NCBI GenBank assembly: GCA_014874425.1 | Contig: JACWAG010000105.1 | Span: 1 to 14,423, forward strand | DNA length: 14,423 bases | Reading direction: 5' to 3' | Source of the DNA: Syntrophaceae bacterium | GTDB lineage: Bacteria > Desulfobacterota > Desulfomonilia > Desulfomonilales > Desulfomonilaceae | Part shown: piece by piece, positions 6,159 through 13,997 of the stretch | How positions within the stretch are numbered: the first letter of the stretch is position 1 | Layout of the letters: every line of letters begins with the position of its first letter | Notes under the pieces: model-generated | What the model was told of the DNA's origin: nothing | Seen by the model: the letters and a program-made list of their open reading frames with translations, nothing else | Databases searched by the model: none | Program-made: the position numbers and the translations under genes

Positions 6159-8540
6159 ATGAGACTTAAAAGATTTTTAAAAGTCTTTGGAAGACATGAA
6201 GGGTTCAAAAAACTTCTAAAAGGTCTTTCCGGTGTCAGGCCAAGGCTGGTTGATATAGACGCGTCACGAGACCGCGCCCTTACGCTTGCCCAAAAACATG
6301 AGCCTAAAGGGGATCACTACGAACTCCGAAAAGCCCTGTCCGAATTAAATGTTTCATTTGACGAAAATAATTTTCATAATACGCTTTCACTTCTGAAATT
6401 CCTGACCAGCGTTTTATTTAAAGATATTTCTCCAGAACCACCTACTCACATCAGGGAAAGAATCCTTCAGTTCAAGGGGCCTCTTTTTTTCTTTGTCAAT
6501 CACTCCTCCTATTTTGATTACGCGCATACATCCGAACTATTGAACAAATTGGGGTTGCCAATACCTGTTACCCATGTTTCCGGGGGTGTCACTACTGGGT
6601 GGGTCGCAAACTGGCTTAAGGCGTTTCGGACCTTGGAGGTCCAGAAGACATTCTCACCTGTTCAGCATAGGGCTTATTCGTGGTTTTGCGCTGCCCTTGC
6701 AGAAGCTGGAGAAGTTCAGGCCCTCTATGCCAGGACTAGCCGTTATACCGTAAGATCAAGGGACGGTGTGCTTAGGGAACCTTACGTGCCTCATGGCGTG
6801 ATCGCCGGAGTAAAAGCAACCGGTAAGGCGCTTATGATTCCTGTTTCCATTTCCTACTCAATCATCCCGGAAGATAGTTACCTCAGCTCACCATGGTTTT
6901 TTCCCGTATTGTCTATGTTCCCCAAAAGACGGGCAATGTTGATTCCTTTTGTTTTCGGACTTGGGTCTTCAGAGAAAGCTATCAAGAGGATAGAAGGTAT
7001 CTTCGGAGATGTCGCAACAACGCTTGGTGAACCTTTCGAACTTGCTGATGACAATTCTCTCTCCCTTCAAAGGATTTCTCATCTCGCAATTGAAGAGATC
7101 GCCAGAAATAAAGTTATTCATCCTTCTCAACTTGTTGCAAAGTCTATCCAGGGTTTTGAGAGAATCGACAGGAAAAATTTACGGGAAAAAGTGGTTGAAG
7201 AAGTTGAAAACACCAACGCTTTCTTTAAGACACGTTACAGGAGAACACCGCCTTTTCATCCGCTGATCACTTCCGACCTGAATCAGGCCATTCGACAAGG
7301 TTTGAAAGTTTTGTCTGGCCGACGGGCGATTTCCTGGTCTGTCTGGAGACGCGATTATTTACCTCGAAACGTTTCTTTGTTGAACTTTTACGCGTATCAC
7401 GCTGATCGCCGCATTTATCCACTTAGGGGCCGCAACACATTGACTGTGGTTAACGCGGGAGCGTGGGGATACACTCTGGCGCTGCACATCGGGGGAAACC
7501 TCCTTAAAAAGAGTGAACTCTCCGAGCATGCTCTCATTCTGTACGACTCCAGGGAAGATATCATTGAGAAACTGACCGTTGAACGGAAACATCCGTGGAT
7601 TTTCAAGGACGTTATAATTCCGAGGTCCGTACGGCCCGAATCGGATATCATCGCAGCTATAGGCGATACTTCTCTTATCCTTTTGGTAACCCCCAGCAAG
7701 TATTTCTATTCTACCATGACCAAGATTCTGGAGTTGGCGCCTGAGGGAAGCGATCTTGTAATCGCGACGAAAGGATTTATCCCTGAAACCGGATTGTTGC
7801 CATGTCAGACAGTAAGAGAGGAACTCGAGCGACTAGGGAAAAGAATGCGTATCTCTGTGCTATCCGGGGCAAACCTGGCCCATGAAATCATCCGCGGTGG
7901 CGCGGGTGTAACTCAGATCGCTTGTGATCATTACGAAACCTTCGAACGACTTAAACCGTTAATCGAAACTCCTCTTTTTCGGGTGGTCTACTCAGGCGAT
8001 GTCATCGGAACCACGCTGGCCGCTGCGCTTAAGAACGTTTACGCAATCGGATATGGTATACTCGAGGGATCAAAGCTGGCGCCTGAGAATTTCCTCGCGA
8101 CTTACGCAACGCTTGTAACGGCCGAAATCAGGGACTTTGGAGCGCTCCTCGGCGCGTCCCCCGAAACTTTTGACGCTGAGAGCCAGGTATGGATGGCTGA
8201 CTTGCTAGCTACTTGTCGTGGAGGACGTTCCTCCAGTTTCGGACGTGATCTCGCCCAGATGGATGAGAAACAGGGCAAAGGGAGACCGGCAAGGGTTTTG
8301 TTGGAACAGTACAGGAAAAAGATGATCGCGGTAGAAGGTTTTGAAGCGTCCCGCTTTGCCCAGAGAATCGCCGCCCAAAGGGGTTTCCATCCTCCTATAT
8401 TGGGTGAAATCTACGCAATTCTGCACGGAGGGAAAAACATAAACATCCCTGACTTTATGGAAAAGTCGTTGGACGCTCTCAACAAAAGAGAGGCTTCTCT
8501 AATAAGCGCCAATGTCAGGACACGGGCCACGCGGCATTGA
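6159..8540 (+). CDS. Fused acyltransferase / glycerol-3-phosphate dehydrogenase
   Basis: The 793-residue protein joins two enzymes. The N-terminal half (about 85-300) is a PlsB/PlsC-type acyltransferase: VNHSSYFDY (113-121) contains the HX4D catalytic pair His115/Asp120, and ALMIPVSISYS (224-234) fits the late substrate-binding motif. The usual FxEGxRS motif is not clear; YARTSRYTVRSRDG (190-203) stands near its place. After a linker, residues 427-760 are an NAD-dependent glycerol-3-phosphate dehydrogenase: NAGAWG (432-437) dinucleotide loop, ATKGF (536-540), SGANLAHE (569-576), AALKNVYAIGYGI with catalytic-type Lys625, and TCRGGRSSSFG (685-695). Together the halves could reduce dihydroxyacetone phosphate to glycerol-3-phosphate and acylate it, the entry to phospholipid synthesis, at the inner membrane face. 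Asn432 replaces the first Gly of GxGxxG. GAGG lies ten bases before the ATG. The domain calls are firm; the identity of the acyltransferase substrate is inferred. Confidence 0.9.
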   Translation: MRLKRFLKVFGRHEGFKKLLKGLSGVRPRLVDIDASRDRALTLAQKHEPKGDHYELRKALSELNVSFDENNFHNTLSLLKFLTSVLFKDISPEPPTHIRERILQFKGPLFFFVNHSSYFDYAHTSELLNKLGLPIPVTHVSGGVTTGWVANWLKAFRTLEVQKTFSPVQHRAYSWFCAALAEAGEVQALYARTSRYTVRSRDGVLREPYVPHGVIAGVKATGKALMIPVSISYSIIPEDSYLSSPWFFPVLSMFPKRRAMLIPFVFGLGSSEKAIKRIEGIFGDVATTLGEPFELADDNSLSLQRISHLAIEEIARNKVIHPSQLVAKSIQGFERIDRKNLREKVVEEVENTNAFFKTRYRRTPPFHPLITSDLNQAIRQGLKVLSGRRAISWSVWRRDYLPRNVSLLNFYAYHADRRIYPLRGRNTLTVVNAGAWGYTLALHIGGNLLKKSELSEHALILYDSREDIIEKLTVERKHPWIFKDVIIPRSVRPESDIIAAIGDTSLILLVTPSKYFYSTMTKILELAPEGSDLVIATKGFIPETGLLPCQTVREELERLGKRMRISVLSGANLAHEIIRGGAGVTQIACDHYETFERLKPLIETPLFRVVYSGDVIGTTLAAALKNVYAIGYGILEGSKLAPENFLATYATLVTAEIRDFGALLGASPETFDAESQVWMADLLATCRGGRSSSFGRDLAQMDEKQGKGRPARVLLEQYRKKMIAVEGFEASRFAQRIAAQRGFHPPILGEIYAILHGGKNINIPDFMEKSLDALNKREASLISANVRTRATRH

Positions 8541-8661
8541 ACTCTCCTACCGAAAACAATTGATTTGGATTCCGGATCAATCGTTCCAGTTAGCCTAATC
8601 AACAAACCTGTTCAAACGATAATTCAAGATCGACGTGTAATCTTATTTAATTGGTGAACTC

Positions 8662-9633
8662 ATGGCATCAACGTATTTTATAAAGGACTTCAAGGATGGG
8701 GACCAAATTCTCCAGTTTTTTGAATTGAGGGCGAAAGGCTCTAGAAAAACTCGAGGGGGCCAAGACTATCTCGACTTGAAATTGGGGGATTCTACTGCCG
8801 AGATATCTGCTAAACTCTGGCCAGAAGCCCTTGAAAAATGGGGAGCGGATTTCGAAATTGGCTCCATTGTAAAAGTTGAAGGCCGAATTGAGATGTACAG
8901 GGACAGGGGTCAGCTCATAATCGAGAAGATTCGAAAAGCTGACGAGAACGAAGTCCCCAACATTTCTGATGTTATCAAATCAACTGAATACAATGTTGAT
9001 GAACTTTATGCGGAATTGATCGGTCTTACGGAAACACTCGAGCCTTTGGAATTGTCAAATTACGTAAAAGAGATACTGGAGAGGACTGCGGATCAATTCA
9101 AGAGGGCCCCTGCGGCTATGATGATCCATCACGCCTACAGGGGTGGACTGATTGAGCATACATGGTCTGTGACTCAAAAAGTCTTGGCTATTTTGGAAAT
9201 CGAGCCAAAGATAAATCGTTCTGTGGCCATTTCAGGAGCAATACTGCATGACATCGGCAAATTACGGGAAATCACTGTCGCTACCCGAAAACGAACCATA
9301 GGTGGAAGGTTGATTGGCCATATAACTTTGGGCGTAACCTTTCTTGGCGAGGTTGCTTTGGAATTGGGGCTGGAGAATGAACCGTGGCTGTTGGATCTTG
9401 AACATATCCTTCTCTCCCACCACGGCGAGCCGGAATTTGGAGCGCCGGTCCGTCCGTTTACACGAGAAGCCATATTAATCCATTTTGTTGACAACCTTGA
9501 TTCTAGACTCAAGATAATTGATGAAGCTCTATTATCAGTAGATTCCGAGGGATTCTCACAATATAATAAATGGCTCGAGGGGCGCGCCTATTCAGGCGTC
9601 ATCCCAAGGCCTCCGGAGGGAGACGATGTTTGA
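8662..9633 (+). CDS. OB-fold/HD-domain 3'-5' exoribonuclease, YhaM family
   Basis: The 323-residue protein has the architecture of YhaM/CBF1 nucleases, which trim RNA (and single-stranded DNA) from the 3' end using metal ions. Residues 12-95 form an OB-fold nucleic-acid binding domain (YLDLKLGDSTAEISAKLW, GSIVKVEGRIE). From 150 on is the HD phosphohydrolase domain, with His166 in GGLIEHT, the signature pair His196/Asp197 in AILHDIGKL, His220, the HH pair 253-254 in LLSHHG, and Asp277 in HFVDNLD. All expected metal ligands are present. Length is close to that of Bacillus YhaM (314 residues). The ribosome site is weak (GGTG, five bases before ATG 8662). Its last 8 bases overlap the start of prfB, so translation of the two genes is probably coupled. 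Exact substrate preference is not readable from sequence. Confidence 0.88.
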   Translation: MASTYFIKDFKDGDQILQFFELRAKGSRKTRGGQDYLDLKLGDSTAEISAKLWPEALEKWGADFEIGSIVKVEGRIEMYRDRGQLIIEKIRKADENEVPNISDVIKSTEYNVDELYAELIGLTETLEPLELSNYVKEILERTADQFKRAPAAMMIHHAYRGGLIEHTWSVTQKVLAILEIEPKINRSVAISGAILHDIGKLREITVATRKRTIGGRLIGHITLGVTFLGEVALELGLENEPWLLDLEHILLSHHGEPEFGAPVRPFTREAILIHFVDNLDSRLKIIDEALLSVDSEGFSQYNKWLEGRAYSGVIPRPPEGDDV

Positions 9634-10745
9634 ACTTGAGCAAAAACTGGCGGAAATAAGACAGAGGCAATCGAACCTCAGAGGTTATCTTTGACCTCGA
9701 TAACAAGATTTCTCGACTAGATGAAATTGAAAAAACCCAGTCCAATGAAGGTTTTTGGAATAGCTCTGGACAGGCGAAAGACGTTTTACGCGAGCAAAAA
9801 CAAATCACTAAAATATTGCATAATTTCCAGGGGCTTGACAGAAATATTGAAGATGCCGAAGCGCTCCTGGAGCTTGCGCTTGAAGAGGATGACCAATCCG
9901 TTCTCGAAGAAGTTCAGCAAAACATTTCAAATCTTGAAAATTATATTCATGAAATGGAAGTTCAGCGTCTGTTCACTCAAATTGAAGACTCTGGTTCAGC
10001 TATAGTCGAAATACACGCTGGGGCAGGCGGGACAGAAGCTCAGGACTGGACAGAAATGCTGCTTCGCATGTACCTGCGCTGGGCTGAAATCGAAGGATAC
10101 AAGGCTGAAATCCTGGATTCCTTGCCTGGAGAAGAAGCTGGCTTGAAGTCCGTCACATTTTCACTCGACGGAGAATATGCTTACGGTCGGTTAAGAGCCG
10201 AAGTAGGTATTCATCGTCTGGTTAGAATTTCACCGTTTGACGCAAATTCCCGACGGCATACCTCATTCGCCGCATTGTTCGTCTATCCGAGCGTAGATGA
10301 CGATGTCGAAATCGAAATCAATGAGTCAGATCTTAAAATAGACACCTATAGAGCATCCGGAGCTGGGGGTCAGCACATTAATAAAACTGACTCCGCTGTA
10401 AGGATTACCCATTTGCCTACCAATATCGTAGTACAGTGTCAGAATGAACGCTCCCAACACAAAAACAAGGCCATGGCCATGAAAATACTCCGATCCCGAC
10501 TTTATGACATGGAACTGGAAAAGAAGAGAGCTGAGAAAGACACCCTGCATAAAGGCAAGAAAGATATAGCGTGGGGATCGCAGATCAGGTCATACGTGCT
10601 CCAACCCTATCAGATGGTAAAAGATCACAGGACCAATTGCGAGATTGGCAATGTTCAGGCCGTACTGGATGGGGACATCAATAAGCTGATTGATGAATTT
10701 TTACTATTTGAAGCCAGAGGAAAAGCTTCTAACAGTTGCAATTAA
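9626..10745 (+). CDS. prfB: Peptide chain release factor 2 (programmed +1 frameshift)
   Basis: RF2 reads UAA and UGA stop codons in the ribosome and triggers peptide release. Translation starts at ATG 9626 (GGAGGG at 9615-9620), inside the end of the upstream gene, and reaches an in-frame TGA at 9692-9694 after 22 codons. A +1 shift at CTT TGA C continues from GAC at 9693, so the coding path is 9626-9691 joined to 9693-10745, giving 372 residues against 365 in Escherichia coli. The codon-recognition SPF motif is at residues 202-204 and the catalytic GGQ at 247-249, both in the expected places. Residue 243, equivalent to position 246 of the E. coli protein, is Ala, the common high-activity form and not the Thr of strain K-12. 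A plain ORF search finds only the part after the shift. The frameshift makes synthesis depend on RF2 level: low RF2 slows stopping at TGA and favours the shift. Confidence 0.96.
9681..9695 (+). promoter_or_regulatory. RF2 autoregulatory +1 frameshift site
   Basis: GAGGT (9681-9685) can pair with the anti-Shine-Dalgarno end of 16S rRNA and lies exactly three bases (TAT) before the slippery CTT (9689-9691), which is followed by TGA C (9692-9695). This is the canonical prfB arrangement (AGGGGG TAT CTT TGA C in E. coli), with a slightly changed internal Shine-Dalgarno element. The peptidyl-tRNA slips from CTT to TTT, and the next codon read is GAC. Confidence 0.95.
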
Positions 10746-10778
10746 ACTCTAGTGGTTACAAGGAAGGCGGCCAGGGAT

Positions 10779-11027
10779 TTATACACCAAATTTAGCGAAG
10801 AGTTCTTCGTTCGATGGTTCGGTCATTTTAGCGCCATCAGGAAAAAGCAGTGTTGGAATTACGAATCTCCCGTTCATTTTGATGACAAGGTCCCTTGCCC
10901 CTTCTTCTTCATCGACATCGTGCCATTCATATTGAATCCCGTGATCATCCAGGAATTTTCTCGCTCTTTTAGCGTCCGGGCACCATTTAGCCCCATACAT
11001 TACTAAATGATCAACCTTGGTTTCCAT
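10779..11027 (-). CDS. Small glutaredoxin-like protein with CPDA active site
   Basis: This 82-residue protein has a complete glutaredoxin fold: a first strand HLVMYGAKW, the active-site turn CPDA (residues 17-20), helix KRARKFLDDHGI, strand YEWHDVDEE, the cis-Pro loop IPTLLFPDG, and a final helix. Close relatives in bacteria usually have CPDC or CPYC. Here the second Cys is Ala, which makes it a monothiol type suited to deglutathionylation or to binding a thiol ligand, not to dithiol exchange. ATG 11027 is two bases after the stop of the cupin gene (TGA at 11032-11030), so translation is probably coupled; GGGGA lies about eight bases upstream. An in-frame TTG at 11057 lies inside the cupin gene and is less likely. 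It is convergent with prfB, whose stop is 33 bases away. Likely cytoplasmic. Its partner is unknown. Confidence 0.88.
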   Translation of the reverse strand: METKVDHLVMYGAKWCPDAKRARKFLDDHGIQYEWHDVDEEEGARDLVIKMNGRFVIPTLLFPDGAKMTEPSNEELFAKFGV

Positions 11028-11029
11028 AT

Positions 11030-11428
11030 TCACGTCCCCAATGTACAGATGCAACAAAGAAACTGGCCAGGATCATCAGCGCTTACGTTTCGCATCCCGT
11101 GAGGCGCCATGCCTGGCACATAGACCATGTCACCAGGTCCACATAATTTTTTATTCAAGATTTTGTCAGTCTTCGGGTCGGCGTCCCAACATTCGAATTG
11201 TCCTGAAATAATATACATTGTTTGTTCGTAGGCATGATTGTGAGTGGGAATTGCGCCATTCGGACCAACCGTGAACAGCCTGAGCCCGTAAGTTGGCGCT
11301 CCTTGAGCGTCCTGACCAACTTTTGATAACCATCGGACACTCACATCTTTCGCATAGAATGATTCGCCTTTGTAAGGTACAGCCCCCACCTTCGTTTCTT
11401 CTACATTAATTGCCTTCATTGTAATCAT
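11030..11428 (-). CDS. Single-domain cupin protein
   Basis: This 132-residue protein forms one cupin (beta-barrel) domain. Motif 1 holds the metal ligands His63, His65 and Glu68 (THNHAYEQTMYIISGQ), and motif 2 holds His110 (GDMVYVPGMAPH), so a bound divalent metal is likely. Small cupins include dioxygenases, isomerases and sensors, and the sequence does not decide between them. It has five Cys residues, three of them in the last strand (FLCCICTLG, 123-130), unusual for a cytoplasmic cupin. The ATG at 11428 has AAGGA seven bases upstream. The gene forms a two-gene unit with the glutaredoxin (two-base gap), which suggests a role in thiol or redox chemistry; this is inference from context. The ModF-like gene lies divergently about 246 bases away. 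Confidence 0.85.
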   Translation of the reverse strand: MITMKAINVEETKVGAVPYKGESFYAKDVSVRWLSKVGQDAQGAPTYGLRLFTVGPNGAIPTHNHAYEQTMYIISGQFECWDADPKTDKILNKKLCGPGDMVYVPGMAPHGMRNVSADDPGQFLCCICTLGT

Positions 11429-11674
11429 TTTCTTGTCCTTAGTGTTTTCTCAGTTTTAAACAGCGGCTTCCAAAATTTTTACCAGAGTCGCCGGGCTAGA
11501 TATTCCCTATTCCTAACCACAATACATCATAGACGTTCAAATGATCAACCATGACTGCTATAGGCATACACATGGGGAAGATCAGGGGTTTCGCGCCTGT
11601 TGATTTTTTTGCCGGAACTCCACAATATAGAAATCTGGCGTCTAGGACAAGAGTGTCAGACGGAAAGGAAATAT

Positions 11675-13198
11675 ATGAATTCAGGGAAAATCCTGGTTGA
11701 ATTATCTCAGGTCTCCGTCAGAATCGGAGACGCATACATATTGTCAAATATAGACTGGGTGTTTCGTTCAGGAGAGAACTGGGCGATCCTGGGGCATAAT
11801 GGCGCTGGAAAAACCACTTTTCTGAGCCTGGTCCGTGGAGACATCTGGCCTGCTCCTCGATGTGGTCGACGTCTTTATCATGTGAATGGCGAGCCTCAAT
11901 TCGGACCAATTGGATTTCATGAGAAAACAGGCTCTGTGTCCTCCGATCTGCTTGACCGTTACAGAGCCAACGGATGGAACCTCACCGGCCTGGAAGTAGT
12001 CTGCACCGGCTTCAATAGGACGGCGTTTCTTTATGAGAAGCCCACTGACTCAATGCTAAACAGCGCTCAGGAAGTCCTGACTATGCTTAATTTGGAAGAG
12101 TTGTCAGATCGGCGCATACTCACTATGTCGTTCGGAGAGGCGAAAAAGGTCTTAATCGCGAGAGCCTTAGTTCACCAACCCGACATTTTATTTATCGATG
12201 AGTTCTGCGCCGGATTGGACGCTAGATCAAAAGACAGGGCACTGAATTTGATTCAACTGGTAGCTGAACAGGGAACACAAATAATCTGCGCCGCACACAA
12301 TGTTGAAGAGGTTCCGGATGCCATAACCAACTTATTAACTCTTGAATCTGGAAGAATTATCGCATGTGGCCCTATGGCGAAAAGATCAGTAAGTACAAAT
12401 ACCGGACCCGTAAAAGACACAGAACACGCTTGTGAAAAGACCAACACGCCAAAATTGGAGCATACCACTGGGGGGGCGCCGTTAATTGAAATAGAAAAAG
12501 TTGATATGGTGGTAGGCGGCAGTTGTATCGTCAAAAGAATAGACTGGACAGTGAAAAATGGCGAAAACTGGGCGTTGTTGGGCCCAAACGGTTCGGGTAA
12601 GACTACATTACTCAAACTGATCGTCGGGGAGGAACGACCCGTATGGGGAGGAGTAATTCGGAGATTTGGTAAAGATGATCTTCAAACCATCGACGAGATC
12701 AGACAACGCATAAGTCTAGTCACACCAGACTTCCAGGCTGACCACATGTTGCGTCAAACAGCCCTAGAAATGGTTCTTTCCGGGTTCTATGGAAGCGTTG
12801 GACTTCCTCATGAGCCTACAGAAGAACAAATCCTTACCGCCCAATCATGGTTTAAGAAGCTTGGTATACAGTCGATCGAAAACCGCCAGGTCTGTGCTCT
12901 ATCTTATGGCCAAATCCGAATGTTACTCATAATCAGGGCTTTAGTGACCAACCCAAGGCTCCTAATTCTCGACGAGCCTACAACCGGACTCGACCGCAAA
13001 GCCAAAAACGATGTTTGGGAAGCTGTCAACCAGGTGATCGAAGAAGGGACCAGCGTGATATACGTAACCCATGATCACATGGAAATATGGCCTTTTATAT
13101 CTCATGTGGCCATATTGCGAAATGGCCGGATGATTTTTAAGGGCGAGCGGAAGCAGTGGGAGAATTCTGTTTTCTCCATTTCTCAAGATACTGAATAG
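11675..13198 (+). CDS. Two-cassette ABC ATPase, ModF/PhrA-like
   Basis: The 507-residue protein consists of two ABC nucleotide-binding domains and no membrane segment. Cassette 1 has Walker A GHNGAGKTT (40-48), signature SFGEA (152-156), Walker B ILFIDE (171-176) and switch His208. Cassette 2 has GPNGSGKTT (303-311), LSYGQ (409-413), LLILDE (429-434) and His466. The halves share phrases (GENWA, L-G-x-NG, TGF/SGF) and so arose by duplication. This layout matches ModF (490 residues in E. coli), linked to molybdenum metabolism and called photorepair protein PhrA in older work; its biochemical role is unsettled. No modABC or permease gene is present here. ATG 11675 has AAAGGA five bases upstream; the frame is open back to a TTG at 11600 without a ribosome site. 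A Thr/Lys-rich linker (238-266) joins the cassettes. The 3' end overlaps the convergent isomerase gene by 62 bases. Confidence 0.9.
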   Translation: MNSGKILVELSQVSVRIGDAYILSNIDWVFRSGENWAILGHNGAGKTTFLSLVRGDIWPAPRCGRRLYHVNGEPQFGPIGFHEKTGSVSSDLLDRYRANGWNLTGLEVVCTGFNRTAFLYEKPTDSMLNSAQEVLTMLNLEELSDRRILTMSFGEAKKVLIARALVHQPDILFIDEFCAGLDARSKDRALNLIQLVAEQGTQIICAAHNVEEVPDAITNLLTLESGRIIACGPMAKRSVSTNTGPVKDTEHACEKTNTPKLEHTTGGAPLIEIEKVDMVVGGSCIVKRIDWTVKNGENWALLGPNGSGKTTLLKLIVGEERPVWGGVIRRFGKDDLQTIDEIRQRISLVTPDFQADHMLRQTALEMVLSGFYGSVGLPHEPTEEQILTAQSWFKKLGIQSIENRQVCALSYGQIRMLLIIRALVTNPRLLILDEPTTGLDRKAKNDVWEAVNQVIEEGTSVIYVTHDHMEIWPFISHVAILRNGRMIFKGERKQWENSVFSISQDTE

Positions 13199-13991
13199 CC
13201 CCCAGAGCAGCGTCCTCCGGAGCATACTCGTAGGTATAAAGTTCCACTGTTACAAAACCTTTGTAGCCTATTTCTTCAATGGTGTTCAATACTTTGGACA
13301 GATCGATTGCGCCATGACCCAACATGAGATGATGGTGTACCCTCGTCGCTGCTATGTCTTCAAGATGGAAATGGTGAATGTAGTCTTTCATGCTGTGGAT
13401 GAGTTGGGATGGATTTTCATTTACACAATAGAAATGGCCAATATCAAAGTTTATACCAAAAACCGTCGGGTCCAGATCTTCGATAAGATCAAGGAACTGG
13501 ACGCTATTTTCGACTAGTAGACCAGGTTCAGGTTCTATCAATATCTTTATACCTTTTTCCCTGGCCGCGCCTTCCACCGCCATCAAACCTTCCATGTACA
13601 GTCGAAGACCATCGTCTCGACTAATGCCATCTAGTGGACCTCCTGGTTCAGTAGATATATTTCTCGCTCCCAGTTTCTCGGCAAGATCTATACATCGAAG
13701 AGTATAGTCAATGCGCTTTTCCCTCAGAGCACGGTCGTTTTCTATCCAGGAGGGATGATAAGTATCTCCATCCGCGTTATGCATGAAGGCGTTAATGTTC
13801 GATATCGAGAGCCCATTATCTGAAAGGGCCTTGCGAATTGTAGTGATGTCCTCATCACTCAGGTGAAGCGGAAAAGCGTGCGGGACGTCAGCCATTATCT
13901 CGATTCCTTCGTATCCTAACCCTGAAACGATCTTGATTGTCTCCAGTATGTTGTACCGAAGGAACGCATTGGAGCTAAACGCGAAATTCAT
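13137..13991 (-). CDS. Sugar-phosphate isomerase/epimerase-family TIM barrel
   Basis: The 284-residue protein is a TIM barrel of the xylose isomerase-like/AP endonuclease 2 fold, whose members isomerise, epimerise or dehydrate sugars and inositols with a metal ion. Likely metal and catalytic residues are Glu153 (LIEPEPG), Asp183 and His186 (NFDIGH), His209 (HFHLED), His226 (MLGHG) and Glu250 (TVELYTY), a full set. The start ATG 13991 has GGAAGG nine bases upstream, formed by the last codons of the preceding gene, whose stop is only six bases away, so the two are translationally linked. That neighbour is a paralog. The stop lies 62 bases inside the convergent ABC gene, and the last residues (SPTASARP) look like a random tail. 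The substrate cannot be named from sequence. Confidence 0.9.
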   Translation of the reverse strand: MNFAFSSNAFLRYNILETIKIVSGLGYEGIEIMADVPHAFPLHLSDEDITTIRKALSDNGLSISNINAFMHNADGDTYHPSWIENDRALREKRIDYTLRCIDLAEKLGARNISTEPGGPLDGISRDDGLRLYMEGLMAVEGAAREKGIKILIEPEPGLLVENSVQFLDLIEDLDPTVFGINFDIGHFYCVNENPSQLIHSMKDYIHHFHLEDIAATRVHHHLMLGHGAIDLSKVLNTIEEIGYKGFVTVELYTYEYAPEDAALGAIQYLEKWRKQNSPTASARP

Positions 13992-13997
13992 TCGTTT

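Noticed and set aside
8559..8582. Hairpin ATTGAT...ATCAAT between the fusion gene and the YhaM-like gene
   Set aside because: Only six AT-rich pairs and no T run; neither a terminator nor a known regulatory element can be supported.
9692..9694. prfB as a pseudogene because of the early TGA
   Set aside because: The stop sits in the exact CTT TGA C recoding context with an upstream Shine-Dalgarno-like element, the normal state of most bacterial prfB genes.
11675..13198. ABC-F translation factor (EttA/Uup type)
   Set aside because: The long P-site tRNA-interaction linker of ABC-F proteins is not evident, and the shared GENWA and SGF phrases fit ModF better.
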